From the NCBI RefSeq assembly GCF_028747645.1, contig NZ_CP118100.1, positions 2,108,001 to 2,172,000 of the forward strand: a stretch of 64,000 bases of DNA, written 5' to 3'. Shown in pieces: positions 20,844 through 29,890 of the stretch (position 1 is the first letter of the stretch; each line of letters opens with the position of its first letter). The stretch is from Microbacterium esteraromaticum (GTDB taxonomy: Bacteria > Actinomycetota > Actinomycetes > Actinomycetales > Microbacteriaceae). The notes under the pieces were generated by a model. It was given only the letters and a program-made list of their open reading frames with translations, did not search any database and was not told where the DNA came from. Made by a program: the position numbers and the translations under genes.

Positions 20844-21821
20844 ATGAGCACGCCTGCAGGGTGGTACGACGACGGATCCGGACGCCAGCGCTGGTGGGAC
20901 GGCCAGCAGTGGACCGAGCACTTCGCCCCGGAGGGGCAGCAGCCCGAGGCCGAGCAGCCCGAACCCCAGCCGTCCTCCGAGGCGGATGCGAACGCTTTCG
21001 ACCCGGATGCCACCGTGCTCCGCGAGGAGATCCCCGCCGCGTCGCAGGACGACCAGCCCACCCAGGTCTACCCGCCCTCGGACGTGACCGCGGGCGCGTA
21101 CGCACCTCCGGCCGCACCCGGCTACGCAGATGTCAACGCGACCGCGGCGTACCCCGGCGCCTACCAGGCACCGGCCGCCGGTCAGGCATACGGTGCCTAC
21201 GCACCGGCCGAACCCGCGGGCCCCAAGAAGACGCCCGTGCTCGGCTTCGTCGGTCTCGGCCTCGCGATCGTCGGCACGATCCTGGCGTGCATCCCGGTGA
21301 CCTTTATCTTCGGTGCCTTCGTGCTGTTCGCCGCGTTCGTCGTGTCGCTGATCGCGGTGTTCCTGAAGAACACCAAGAAGTGGCCGTCGATCACCGGTCT
21401 GGCGCTGTCGGTCGTGGGCGGGATCGTCGGCACGATCATCTTCACCGTCGCTGTGCTGTTCGCCGTGGGCGAGGCTGTCGACTCGCTGCCTTCGAGCGCA
21501 CCGACCTCTGACTCGGGCTCGTCCGTTCCGGATGAGACCGACGACCCGGACGACTCCGGTACGACCGGCGGCGAGGGCCGCCCGTCGACCGCCGAGGTAA
21601 CCGCCGGTTTCGTGGAGATCATCGAGGCGATGGGTCTCACCTCAGACGACCTCACCGATGAGCAGATCACCTGCTATGCCGAGTACTTCATCGCTTCCGA
21701 CATCCCCGACGAGACCCTGTGGGTCATCGCCTCGGGTGAGGACGCACTCGCGGACATGGACGCACTTGGTGAGTTCTCGGAGAAGCTCGCCGAGGGCACA
21801 CCTTCCTGCCTGATCCCCTGA
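20844..21821 (+). CDS. DUF2510 domain membrane protein
   Basis: A 325-residue protein with an N-terminal DUF2510 motif (GWYDDGSGRQRWWDGQQWTEHF-type; GWYDDGSGRQRWWDG visible). A Pro/Ala/Tyr-rich linker follows (about 30-125), then two hydrophobic spans (about 133-200 with short charged turn KNTKKW), a third span near 205-225, and an extracytoplasmic domain ending in TPSCLIP. GAGGAGGG precedes the ATG. The function of this actinobacterial family is unknown; a terminator shared with prfB follows. Confidence 0.8.
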   Translation: MSTPAGWYDDGSGRQRWWDGQQWTEHFAPEGQQPEAEQPEPQPSSEADANAFDPDATVLREEIPAASQDDQPTQVYPPSDVTAGAYAPPAAPGYADVNATAAYPGAYQAPAAGQAYGAYAPAEPAGPKKTPVLGFVGLGLAIVGTILACIPVTFIFGAFVLFAAFVVSLIAVFLKNTKKWPSITGLALSVVGGIVGTIIFTVAVLFAVGEAVDSLPSSAPTSDSGSSVPDETDDPDDSGTTGGEGRPSTAEVTAGFVEIIEAMGLTSDDLTDEQITCYAEYFIASDIPDETLWVIASGEDALADMDALGEFSEKLAEGTPSCLIP

Positions 21822-21834
21822 TCGCGCACTGACG

Positions 21835-21868
21835 AAGAGGGCCGCCGGATGATTCCGGCGGCCCTCTT
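21835..21868. terminator. bidirectional terminator between DUF2510 gene and prfB
   Basis: A perfect 14-bp stem (21835-21848 with 21855-21868) around a 6-base loop, T-rich on its plus-strand exit (TTGTTGTT), between two convergent genes. Confidence 0.85.
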
Positions 21869-21911
21869 GTTGTTCTCGTGGGTCTTGTTCCCGTGAGCGA
21901 TCGGCTCGGGA

Positions 21912-23021
21912 TCAGTCCTCTTCCTTGCGCTTGCGCCAGCGGATGCCCGCCGAGATGAAGTCGTCCAGGTCGCCGTCGAACACGTTGGCCGGGTTGCCCG
22001 ACTCGTGTCCGGTGCGCAGGTCCTTGACGAGCTGCTGCCCGTACAGGAAGTACGAGCGCATCTGGTCGCCCCAGCTGGCGGTGATGTTTCCGGCCAGCTC
22101 TTTCTTCTTCGCCGCCTCTTCTTCCTTCTGCAGCAGCAGCAGGCGGGTCTGCAGCACCCGCATGGCGGCGGCGCGGTTCTGGATCTGCGACTTCTCGTTC
22201 TGCATCGACACGACGATGCCGGTCGGGAGGTGCGTGATGCGCACGGCGGAGTCGGTGGTGTTGACCGACTGACCACCGGGGCCCGACGAGCGGAACACAT
22301 CGACGCGGATGTCGTTCTCGGGGATCTCGACCTCGGTCGCCTCTTCCATCAGGGGGATGACCTCGACGGCGGCGAACGATGTCTGGCGCTTGTCGGCCGA
22401 GCCGAACGGGCTGATGCGCGCGAGGCGGTGCGTGCCAGCCTCGACCGAGAGCGTTCCGAACGCGTAGGGCGCAGTGATCTCGAACGTGGCCGACTTGATG
22501 CCGGCCCCCTCGGCGTAAGAGGTGTCCATCACCTTGACGGGGTAGCCGTGGTGCTCGGCCCAGCGCAGGTACATGCGCATGAGCATCTCGGCGAAGTCGG
22601 TGGCGTCATCGCCGCCCGCGCCGGAGCGGATGGTGATGATGGCGTTGCGCTCGTCGAACTCGCCGTCGAGCAGAGTCTGCACCTCGAGCTGGTTGATGGT
22701 CTCGGTCAGCGCGGCGAGCTCGGCGCGTGCCTCGGCGGCCGAGTCGTCGTCCTGCATCTCGTTGGCGAGGTCGACGAGCACTTCGAGGTCTTCGAGGCGC
22801 TGCTCGACCTCGGTGACGCGCTTGAGGTCGGCTTGTTTGTGGCTGAGTGCGCTGGTGACTTTCTGCGCCTTCTCAGGGTCGTCCCAGAGGTCGGGTGCCC
22901 CTGCTTCGTCGCTGAGTCGCGCGATGTCCTCGCGCAGGGCGTTGACGTCGACGACCTCGCGGATGTCGCCGAAAGTCTGTCGCAGGGCCTGGATGTCGGC
23001 GGAGAGATCGAGTTCGAACAT
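21912..23021 (-). CDS. prfB: peptide chain release factor 2
   Basis: RF2 for UGA/UAA stops, 369 residues, within the family range. The catalytic GGQ is in [17 protein letters not shown]; the stop-recognition region is in domain 2. The frame is continuous from MFELDLS, so the +1 programmed frameshift found in many other bacteria is absent, as in most actinobacteria. It transcribes toward the shared terminator with the DUF2510 gene. Confidence 0.96.
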   Translation of the reverse strand: MFELDLSADIQALRQTFGDIREVVDVNALREDIARLSDEAGAPDLWDDPEKAQKVTSALSHKQADLKRVTEVEQRLEDLEVLVDLANEMQDDDSAAEARAELAALTETINQLEVQTLLDGEFDERNAIITIRSGAGGDDATDFAEMLMRMYLRWAEHHGYPVKVMDTSYAEGAGIKSATFEITAPYAFGTLSVEAGTHRLARISPFGSADKRQTSFAAVEVIPLMEEATEVEIPENDIRVDVFRSSGPGGQSVNTTDSAVRITHLPTGIVVSMQNEKSQIQNRAAAMRVLQTRLLLLQKEEEAAKKKELAGNITASWGDQMRSYFLYGQQLVKDLRTGHESGNPANVFDGDLDDFISAGIRWRKRKEED

Positions 23022-23053
23022 GGCAGTTCAGCCTACCGCGCTACCGTGATGGT

Positions 23054-24319
23054 GTGAGCGACAGTGCGGCAAGTGTCCTGAAGCGGTTCGGACCGATGGT
23101 CTACGCCCCCACGGTGCTGTTCGCGCTCGGTGAGGGCGCGGTGATCCCGCTGATCCCCGTGATCGCCACCCGACTGGGCGCGGATGTGTCGATGGCCGCG
23201 CTCGTGGCATCCGCTCTCGTGATCGGTCAGCTCTTCGGCAATCTGCCGGCCGGGGCGCTGGTGGCGCGGATCGGCGAGCGACTCACGATGGTCTTCGCGG
23301 GAATCGCGTCGTTGCTCGCCGGCGTCGGCATGCTGCTCTCGCCGACACTGGCGTTGTTCGCCGCGGCAGTGTTCCTGCTGGGTTTCTGCGCGGCCGCGTT
23401 CGGGCTGGCCCGGCACGCGTTCATGACCACGCGCGTTCCGCCGCGGTTCCGCGCCAGGGCGCTGTCTCTGCTGGGCGGGAGCTTCCGGTTCGGGGTCTTC
23501 GTCGGCCCGTTCCTGGCTGCGGGGCTCATCCAGCTGACCGGCACCGAGTCGTCGAGCATCTGGGTGCTGTTGGCGTGCGCCGGGGTGATCGTGCCGCTGG
23601 TGTTGTTCGGTCCCGACCCCGAGAAGAGCAGCCCGGCACTGCTCAAGCCCACCGGCGCGGCGGTGGCCGAGGACTCCGGTGAGGTGGTGACCGGGTCGAT
23701 CCCCACGCTCGATCAGCGCGGTGTGCTGCACACCACGTGGGCGTACCGTGCGGTGCTGGCCCGGCTGGGGTCGTCGGCGGCGGCGCTGTCGGCGGTGCGC
23801 TCGGCCCGCCAGGTGATCTTGCCGCTGTGGGGTGTCTCGTTGGGGCTGGATGCCACCACGATCGCCCTGGTGGTGGGTGTGGCGGGTGCGATCGACTTCG
23901 CGCTGTTCTACGCGAGCGGGCAGGTGATGGACCGCTTCGGACGCATCTGGGCGGCGATGCCGGCGATGCTGATGATGGGCGCCGGTTTCATCGTGTTGTC
24001 GGTCACGCATGATCTCGATGAGGCGACGATGTGGTTCGCGTTGATGGCGGCGGTGCTCGGGGTGGGCAACGGGCTCTCCAGTGGCATCCTGCTGACCTTC
24101 GGCGCCGACCTCGCCCCCGAGCGTGAGCCGGCGGCGTTCCTGGGGTCGTGGCGGACGCTGACGGATGCCGGTGGAGCGGCAGCCCCGCTGATCGTCGCCG
24201 GTGTCGTTGCGGCGGCGTCGCTGCCGGTGGCGACCGGGGTGATGGGCGGCGTCGCGCTGCTGGGCGCGGCCGGTTTCATCCGGTGGACGCCCCGCTACCT
24301 GCCGCGGCACCCCGCGTAG
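23054..24319 (+). CDS. MFS transporter
   Basis: Inner-membrane protein of 421 residues with about 12 hydrophobic segments and the major facilitator loop 2-3 motif GALVARIGERLTM after the second span. The start is GTG at 23054, divergent from prfB with 32 bases between them. It is likely a drug- or metabolite-proton antiporter; the substrate cannot be inferred. Confidence 0.88.
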   Translation: MSDSAASVLKRFGPMVYAPTVLFALGEGAVIPLIPVIATRLGADVSMAALVASALVIGQLFGNLPAGALVARIGERLTMVFAGIASLLAGVGMLLSPTLALFAAAVFLLGFCAAAFGLARHAFMTTRVPPRFRARALSLLGGSFRFGVFVGPFLAAGLIQLTGTESSSIWVLLACAGVIVPLVLFGPDPEKSSPALLKPTGAAVAEDSGEVVTGSIPTLDQRGVLHTTWAYRAVLARLGSSAAALSAVRSARQVILPLWGVSLGLDATTIALVVGVAGAIDFALFYASGQVMDRFGRIWAAMPAMLMMGAGFIVLSVTHDLDEATMWFALMAAVLGVGNGLSSGILLTFGADLAPEREPAAFLGSWRTLTDAGGAAAPLIVAGVVAAASLPVATGVMGGVALLGAAGFIRWTPRYLPRHPA

Positions 24320-24325
24320 GGCGGG

Positions 24326-24772
24326 TCAGCGCAGCGCCGTACGGCTGGTGCCGGTCGCTTCGAGCGGCACACCGCCCGGCACGAACGGCGACAGCAACGG
24401 CGGATGCCAGGTGACCGCGACCGTGACGCGAGCCGAGACGCCGTCGGGCGTGCCCGCCGAGACCAGGTGCGCGCCCTGGTCGAGCGCCGTGACGACGGCA
24501 TCCGCCTGCTCGTGGACGCCCGCGTCTGTCAGCTCGGCACGCACGTCGCCACCGTCGACCTGCAACACGAAGCCGTCGGCTCCGGCGAGCGCGGCCGCGT
24601 CGGCGAGGGAGTCGAGGCGCTTCTGGGCGATGTACAGGTCGGTGGCGCATACGCAGGTGAGCACGACGGCGATCGCCAGCAGCAGGTAACCAAGGATCAG
24701 CGGCAGGATGCTGCCGGTGTCGTCGGCGGCGAGCGCGCGCACGCGGGCGCTCACAGAGGCGCGGGCCGTCAT
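24326..24772 (-). CDS. Rv3654c-like TadE-related protein
   Basis: A 148-residue protein starting MTARASVS. It has one N-terminal hydrophobic span (about residues 24-46) after DDTGSILPLILGYLLL, in which the Gly before the span marks a prepilin-peptidase-like site, then AQKRLDSLADAAALAGADG, the hallmark of the helicase-neighbourhood TadE-like family. It is the last gene of the Tad cluster, overlapping the gene upstream by four bases. Confidence 0.75.
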   Translation of the reverse strand: MTARASVSARVRALAADDTGSILPLILGYLLLAIAVVLTCVCATDLYIAQKRLDSLADAAALAGADGFVLQVDGGDVRAELTDAGVHEQADAVVTALDQGAHLVSAGTPDGVSARVTVAVTWHPPLLSPFVPGGVPLEATGTSRTALR

Positions 24773-25257
24773 TCGCGCCCCCACAGGCGTGAGATCTTCT
24801 GCGCCGATTGCGCCTCGACGGGGATCGCGGTGATCTGGTCGAGGCCGAACAGCGGGGGCATGAACGGCAACGAGACCTGTGCGTGCACGGTGACGATCAC
24901 GGTCGCACCCGCCGCAGGACACTGCGCGCCCGCCGGACGGCAGGTGAGGCCGACCTCGACGGTATCCGGCTCCATGCCGTACTCGCGGATCACGCCGGCG
25001 AGAACGGCATCGCCCGAGGCAGCCGCCGATTCGGCATCCGGTGCCTGTCCGATCACGCGCGCGGTGTGCCGGGCGGCGGCCTCGGCGCCGAGCGTCTGTT
25101 CCTGCACGGCTCCGAGGGTGAGCACCAGGTAGACCAGCGGCACAAGCAGCAGTACCCCCGCGACGATGAACTCCAACGCCGCAGAACCCGCGTCGTCCAC
25201 CAGTGGGCGCGTCGTTTGTTCCGCCTCAGTCTTCGCCGAACGTCTCTGCGGGGGCAC
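24769..25257 (-). CDS. TadE-like pilus assembly protein
   Basis: Minor-pilin-like membrane protein of 162 residues from GTG at 25257, with GGAGGTGG before it. DDAGSAALEFIVAGVLLLV is the TadE signature: Gly, then the membrane helix with the conserved Glu. The start overlaps the gene upstream by about 30 bases, and a longer start at 25287 cannot be excluded. Three successive proteins of this type suggest the minor-subunit set of one pilus. Confidence 0.78.
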   Translation of the reverse strand: MPPQRRSAKTEAEQTTRPLVDDAGSAALEFIVAGVLLLVPLVYLVLTLGAVQEQTLGAEAAARHTARVIGQAPDAESAAASGDAVLAGVIREYGMEPDTVEVGLTCRPAGAQCPAAGATVIVTVHAQVSLPFMPPLFGLDQITAIPVEAQSAQKISRLWGRE

Positions 25258-25627
25258 GCGCTTCCACCTCCAGACCGTAGGGAACACCGATCAGCCCGAG
25301 CACGGGAAGAGTCGTGCGCACGCGCACCACGACACTCGGATGCCCGAGGCTGTCGTCCGCACCGATGGTGATGTCGTCGGCATAGGCCGCGCCAACGGCC
25401 CGGGTGATCACGGCCTGCGTCCGGGCGACGCCGTCGGCGGGTCCGGTGTCGGCGAGGGCCGCGTAGTGGGCACCCTCGACCGCGGCGTCGTGCACGACGT
25501 TGCGCACGTACACGGCGAGCGCGATCTGCAGCACCGCCAGAGTGAGCGCGGTCAGCAACGCCCCGACGAGCACGAACTCGACGGGACTCGATCCCCGCTC
25601 GTCGGCGAGGTGCTGCCGCACCCGCAC
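25226..25627 (-). CDS. TadE family protein
   Basis: A 133-residue protein: MRVRQHLADERGSSPVEFVLVGALL contains the TadE motif (Gly-Ser-Ser-Pro-Val-Glu-Phe) and one membrane span, followed by an extracytoplasmic part. It probably acts as a pseudopilin in Tad pilus assembly. It follows the Flp-like gene by one base. Confidence 0.82.
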   Translation of the reverse strand: MRVRQHLADERGSSPVEFVLVGALLTALTLAVLQIALAVYVRNVVHDAAVEGAHYAALADTGPADGVARTQAVITRAVGAAYADDITIGADDSLGHPSVVVRVRTTLPVLGLIGVPYGLEVEARAPAETFGED

Positions 25628-25628
25628 G

Positions 25629-25814
25629 TCAGATGCCGGAGACGCGCGAGATCGCCTGTTCGAACAGGTTCACCAGCGCCGGTCCCGCAACGGCCCAGAT
25701 GACGACGACCAGCGCCGCGGTCATCAAGGTCACCAGTACCCAGCCGGGCACATCGCCGCGCTCGTCCTCGGCCAGTGCGCGCGCGGCTTTGCGCCACGTG
25801 GTGATCGTCGACAT
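25629..25814 (-). CDS. Flp-like small pilin candidate
   Basis: A 61-residue protein with a charged N-terminus ending in EDERGDVPGWVLVT, then a hydrophobic helix and LFEQAISRVSG at the end. Position between tadC and TadE genes and Gly before the helix fit the major Flp-type pilin of actinobacterial clusters. The canonical Flp Glu at +5 is not seen, so the assignment rests mainly on context. Confidence 0.65.
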   Translation of the reverse strand: MSTITTWRKAARALAEDERGDVPGWVLVTLMTAALVVVIWAVAGPALVNLFEQAISRVSGI

Positions 25815-25867
25815 GTGAACTCCTCGTGTGTCGTGGGATGGGGGGGTGGGAAGGGCACTGGGGCGGG

Positions 25868-26806
25868 TCAGCCGAGTCCGAGTCTGAGGATGAACAGTCC
25901 CGGATAGACCGCAAACAGCACCGACAGGGGAAGGATCAAGAAGACCAGCGGCAGCAGCATCAGGATCTCCTTCTGCCCGGCCTGCTCGATCAGCGACCGC
26001 TTGGCCTCGTCACGGGCATCCGCCGCCTGGGAATGCAGTACCGCGGCCAGCGGCGCGCCGTGCTCAAGCGCGGCGACGATCTGATCGACGGCGCGCGTGA
26101 GCCCGGGCAACTGCAGACGCGTCGCGGTCTCGCCGAGGGCGTCGGCCAACGGCGACCCGGTGTGCACGGCAAGGACCGTCTTCTTGAGCTCGGTTGTCAG
26201 TTCACCGGTGCCGATGTCAGAGACGCGACGCAGGGCGTCGAGCAGCGATTCCCCCGCCGACAGACACAGGGCCAGGAACTCCAGCGTCGTCGGCAGCTCA
26301 TCGGCCAGGCGCGCGCGCCGCGCCTTCGCCCGCCCGGTCAGCTGCATGTCGTACGCCACGGCGGCACCGGCCGCGGCGAACACCGGTAGTAGGGCGGCGA
26401 TGGGCGTCATCCTGCCGGTGAGCGCGATGACCACGACCAGCAGGGCTCCCCCCACGAGTCCGACGATCCCCCAGGCCAGCTGCCGTCCGCGGAACGCCGC
26501 CGGTGTCTGCGTGCTCCCCGCCTGCGCGAGTCGCAGCGCGAGGGCATCCCCACCGCCCAGCACCCCTTCGAACCGGGCCTTGAGCCGCGTCCACAGGCGC
26601 GTGCCGCGCACCGGCATCGTGCCGACCATCGGTACGACTCCGCCCGGCAGCATCTCGTCGGGCACGACGTCGCGCACGTACGGGGCGATGCGTCTCTCGA
26701 GCGGCAGCGCGCCCCACCGGGGCAGCGCCGAGAGCATGCCGAGCACCCCGAAGGCGAACGCCCCGCCCAGCAGCACCGCCACGGCGGCATCGGTGATCGC
26801 GCTCAT
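25868..26806 (-). CDS. tadC: type II secretion system F family protein (TadC-like)
   Basis: Inner-membrane platform protein of 312 residues from the ATG at 26806, overlapping the tadB stop (ATGA). Two spans near residues 5-25 and 107-150 and the cytoplasmic GspF domain with DELPTTLEFLALCLSAGESLLDALRR are visible; it ends with spans near the C-terminus. It pairs with TadB to form the platform for pilin extraction. Confidence 0.85.
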   Translation of the reverse strand: MSAITDAAVAVLLGGAFAFGVLGMLSALPRWGALPLERRIAPYVRDVVPDEMLPGGVVPMVGTMPVRGTRLWTRLKARFEGVLGGGDALALRLAQAGSTQTPAAFRGRQLAWGIVGLVGGALLVVVIALTGRMTPIAALLPVFAAAGAAVAYDMQLTGRAKARRARLADELPTTLEFLALCLSAGESLLDALRRVSDIGTGELTTELKKTVLAVHTGSPLADALGETATRLQLPGLTRAVDQIVAALEHGAPLAAVLHSQAADARDEAKRSLIEQAGQKEILMLLPLVFLILPLSVLFAVYPGLFILRLGLG

Positions 26807-27660
26807 CCGAACCACCGCTCGGGCTCGGGCAACCTGCCGATGCGCAGCATGATGCGGTACGCGACGACCGAGATCGCGGCGCCCGCGACGATCACGAGCA
26901 CACCGGTCGCGCTCGCGTAGGCCTCACGTCCTTCCGGGCGCATCGCCAACAGTCCGAGGATGACCCACGGTGCGACGGAGCCGAGCACTGCGGCTCCCCG
27001 GATCCACGATTGCCGGGCCTCGACCTCACCGCGCAGCGCGGCGTCCGCGCGCACCGACCCCGACAGCGCACGCAGCACACCGGTCAGTTCCGTGCCGCCC
27101 ACCTGCCGCGCCATGCGCAGCGTCTCGACGATGCGGTCGGCGATCGGGTCGGCGAGTGTGTCTTTCAGTCGGTCGAGGCTGGTCTCGAAGCGCCCGGTCG
27201 CCCGCAGATCCCGAGCGAACACCGCGAACGCGGGGCGCACGGCCGGCGGTGCCGACTCGGCCAGACTCGCCACCGCATCCGGAAGCGACAATCCGACCCG
27301 AATCGCGGCGACCAGCAGATCGCACACGTCTGGCCACATCTGCCGACGCGCCTTGCGCAGGCGCAGTCGACGCCCGCGCAGGAACAGCACGGGCCCCGCC
27401 GCGGCGGCGAGCGCCGCCAGGACGGCGAGGATCGGCAGCGTGGTGATCAACCAGACCAGACATGCGGCAATCAGCGCCAAGGAGATCATTGTCACGATGA
27501 GGGTGCGCGTCGCGATGCGCGCGTATCCCGATTCGTCGAGCAGGCGACGCAGTCGGCCGCGCCGCATCGGCTTCGGCTCGCGGGTGCGCTGCGGCCAGAG
27601 CCAGGGCGAGGCGCACAGCAGCAGTCCCGCGCCGAGTAGCGCGCCGATCAGCAGGGTCAT
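26803..27660 (-). CDS. tadB: type II secretion system F family protein (TadB-like)
   Basis: Second platform protein, 285 residues, with N-terminal spans, a paired span near 60-90 and the GspF core (PDVCDLLVAAIRVGLSLPDAVASLA; TGRFETSLDRL). It overlaps the ATPase gene by four bases and tadC by four bases, so all three were one operon before prophage insertion separated them from the original promoter. Confidence 0.85.
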   Translation of the reverse strand: MTLLIGALLGAGLLLCASPWLWPQRTREPKPMRRGRLRRLLDESGYARIATRTLIVTMISLALIAACLVWLITTLPILAVLAALAAAAGPVLFLRGRRLRLRKARRQMWPDVCDLLVAAIRVGLSLPDAVASLAESAPPAVRPAFAVFARDLRATGRFETSLDRLKDTLADPIADRIVETLRMARQVGGTELTGVLRALSGSVRADAALRGEVEARQSWIRGAAVLGSVAPWVILGLLAMRPEGREAYASATGVLVIVAGAAISVVAYRIMLRIGRLPEPERWFG

Positions 27661-28331
27661 TCGTCGTGCTCCGCGGAATACACCGGCCGCGCAACGATCC
27701 GTCCGTCGTCGACCTCACCGGTCGGGGCGATGATCTGCGCCACCCGACGTGAGCCATCGGCATCCCGGCGACAGTGCACCACGTACGAGATCGACGATGC
27801 CAGCGCAGGCGCGATGAATCCCCGGTCGATGTTGCGGCCCGCCAGCAACGGCAACAACGCCAGCTTCTCCAGCGCCTCGGTCGCAGAGTTCGCGTGCACC
27901 GTCCCGGCGCCGGGAACTCCCGTGTTCAAGGCGAGAACCAGGTCGAGCGCCTCGGCGTCGCGCACCTCTCCGACGACGATCCGGTCGGGCCGCATCCGCA
28001 GTGCTTCCTTCACCAAGCGCCGCAGGGTGATCTCGCCCGTACCCTCCAGGCTCGCCTGACGCCCCTGCAGAGCGACCACGTCGGGCCCATCGACCGCGAG
28101 TTCGAAGGTCTCCTCAACCGTGATGATGCGCTGCCGCTCGGCCACCGATGCCAGCAGCGCCCCGAGCAGAGTCGTCTTACCAGCATGCGTGGCGCCCGAG
28201 ACGATCACGCTGCGCCCATCGAGCATCGCGCGATGCAGCAGCTCGGCGATCCGCGGCGGCATCGCACCCTGCGCCACCAGCGAATCAAGCGTGCGGTGCT
28301 GCGGCAGGAACTTGCGGATGTTGACAGGCAA
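27657..28331 (-). pseudogene. tadA: Tad/CpaF-type pilus ATPase, 5' half removed by prophage insertion
   Basis: The remaining 224 codons are the C-terminal ATPase core: Walker A GATHAGKTT, Asp box VEETFELA, Walker B region RPDRIVVGEVRDAEALD and TVHANSATEAL. Intact family members have about 380-420 residues, so the N-terminal half is missing. Homology runs to about 28320 (PVNIRKFLPQHRTLD, where homologues have a beta strand before ...RRF), then meets the integrase end. A TTG at 28331 could start translation of a truncated product. The 5' part should lie beyond the right prophage end. Confidence 0.85.
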
Positions 28332-28337
28332 TAACTA
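28318..28337. other. prophage attachment junction inside tadA
   Basis: The chromosome-phage joint falls between the last conserved tadA codons (about 28320) and the integrase stop (TAG at 28335-28337). Serine integrases recombine across a 2-bp core, so only a short identity with the unseen right junction is expected. The exact core cannot be fixed without the other end. Confidence 0.6.
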
Positions 28338-29813
28338 ACTACGCTCTTCCCACCTGGGAACGACCGTCACCCGCCCTTCGCCTCGGCCCGTGCGTACCAG
28401 CACCGCGGAAGCGACCTTCTGAAGCCCCTGGCGTCTCTCGTGGGTCTCGAATCGCCCCCACAGTCCGGCCAGCGTGACGACGAGCTCGCGCATATCGAGC
28501 TCGCGTTTCGCGTGCTCCAAGGCCATGGATTTCTGGCGTGCGCTGAGGCTGGCGCGCTCCTCATCGAGTTGCTTGACCGTCACCGTGTACGCCGACTCCG
28601 GGATCGTCCCATCGAGCGCCTTGATCGTCAACGCCGCCATCCTCTTGTCGATCGCGGTGATTCGTCGCGAGATCGCGCCGGCGTCGTTGACGGATCTGAT
28701 CTTCCGGTCAGTGGTCGCGGCGCGCGCCTTGGCGAGTGCGTCGACGTCCTCGGACAAAGCCATGAGCCATGCTTCCACCGCATTCTCCACGATGGGTGCC
28801 GAGATCGTCACTGTGGTGCGCCCGAGTCCTTTGAACCGCACGGCGCGGGTGCAGTTGTATCGACCGTGCGAGTAATGCATGCGCCCGCCGCAGTCCGCGC
28901 AGTAGATCAAGCCTGTGAGTAGGTGGCGCGCTTCGATGCTGCGCGATGGTTCGGACAGGCTCAGGCGGCGCTGCCAGTACTCTGCCCACTCCTCGGGCGT
29001 GATGACTGCTTCGTGCGCGCCGGGGTAGAACGTCCATTCGCTCTTCGGGGGGCGGTTCTCGCGGCCACCTGGCCTGTGAATGATCAGGCCGGCCCCGAAG
29101 CCGGTATCGAGGAGCTGATAGATGTTGGAGTTGATCCACGGCCGGTCTTGAGTTGTCCGCACTCCGCTCTCGTTGAGCCACCGAGAGATACGGCCTGAAC
29201 CGTCTCCGCGCAGCGCACGTCGGTACATCTCAGCGAGGATCGGGCCAGTGGTCGGGTCAGGCACGAACCGGCCCTCGACGCGCTGGTATCCGAATCGTTG
29301 TTGGCCACCGTGCGGTAGCCCGGCCCGCCGGCGCCGGTCGTGAGTTTCTTTCCACTGCTCACCGATGAGCTCGGCTTGGTAGGCGTTCATCTCGCCGAGC
29401 ATTCCGCGCGCGAACCGTCCGGACGCTGTGCTGGATTCGATCGGTTCCAGCACGGAGATGATCATGCCGCCAAGGGTGTCTACCTTGTCGAGCGCGATCG
29501 CCCAACGGAGGCGTTGGCGGCCCACCCTGCTGAACCGCCAGACGAGGATGGTGTCGCATTCACCGGCCTCGATCCTGGCAATCGACTGGTCGAGGCGGGG
29601 CCACCAAGCGGACTTCCGATCTGATCCCGACTCATCGATCCCTTCGACCCAGTCGATGATGTGGATGTTGTTGGCGTCTGCGTGTTGTTGGATTGCGTGC
29701 CGCTGGACGTCGGGGGAAGTCATGCCGTCGCGTTCCTTGGACACGCGGATCATCGCGACTGCGCGACGGCTCTTCGCGGGCAGCGGTAGCGGTCTGTTGA
29801 GCGCGTGGGTCAT
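28335..29813 (-). CDS. int: large serine recombinase (phage integrase)
   Basis: Site-specific integrase of 492 residues. The N-terminal resolvase domain has the catalytic Ser25 in MIRVSKERDG, with VWRFSRVGR and an ARGMLGEMNAYQAELIGEQ helix. A recombinase domain follows (GYQRV...RRAL...WLNESGVRT), then a zinc ribbon (YCADCGG, YNCT) and a coiled coil near 380-450. The ATG at 29813 is chosen from the family N-terminus; the ORF upstream lacks conservation. It would integrate and, with a directionality factor, excise the prophage at tadA. Confidence 0.93.
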   Translation of the reverse strand: MTHALNRPLPLPAKSRRAVAMIRVSKERDGMTSPDVQRHAIQQHADANNIHIIDWVEGIDESGSDRKSAWWPRLDQSIARIEAGECDTILVWRFSRVGRQRLRWAIALDKVDTLGGMIISVLEPIESSTASGRFARGMLGEMNAYQAELIGEQWKETHDRRRRAGLPHGGQQRFGYQRVEGRFVPDPTTGPILAEMYRRALRGDGSGRISRWLNESGVRTTQDRPWINSNIYQLLDTGFGAGLIIHRPGGRENRPPKSEWTFYPGAHEAVITPEEWAEYWQRRLSLSEPSRSIEARHLLTGLIYCADCGGRMHYSHGRYNCTRAVRFKGLGRTTVTISAPIVENAVEAWLMALSEDVDALAKARAATTDRKIRSVNDAGAISRRITAIDKRMAALTIKALDGTIPESAYTVTVKQLDEERASLSARQKSMALEHAKRELDMRELVVTLAGLWGRFETHERRQGLQKVASAVLVRTGRGEGRVTVVPRWEERS

Positions 29814-29890
29814 GATCGCCTGCGAGTAGCTGACCGCGATGTTCGTGTGCTGCCGATGCTGTCCTGCATCGTCTCTCCCCTTCCCTGTGG

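Noticed and set aside
21912..23021. Programmed +1 frameshift in prfB
   Set aside because: The frame is continuous from the first Met and no in-frame UGA with the CUUUGAC-type slip site was seen.
23033..24310. Long minus-strand frame opposite the MFS transporter
   Set aside because: Composition is Arg/Gln/His-rich without domains; the plus-strand frame has clear membrane spans and a family motif.
28331..28341. Coding start of an intact tadA at TTG 28331
   Set aside because: The product would lack the N-terminal half of the ATPase; the frame begins exactly at the prophage junction.
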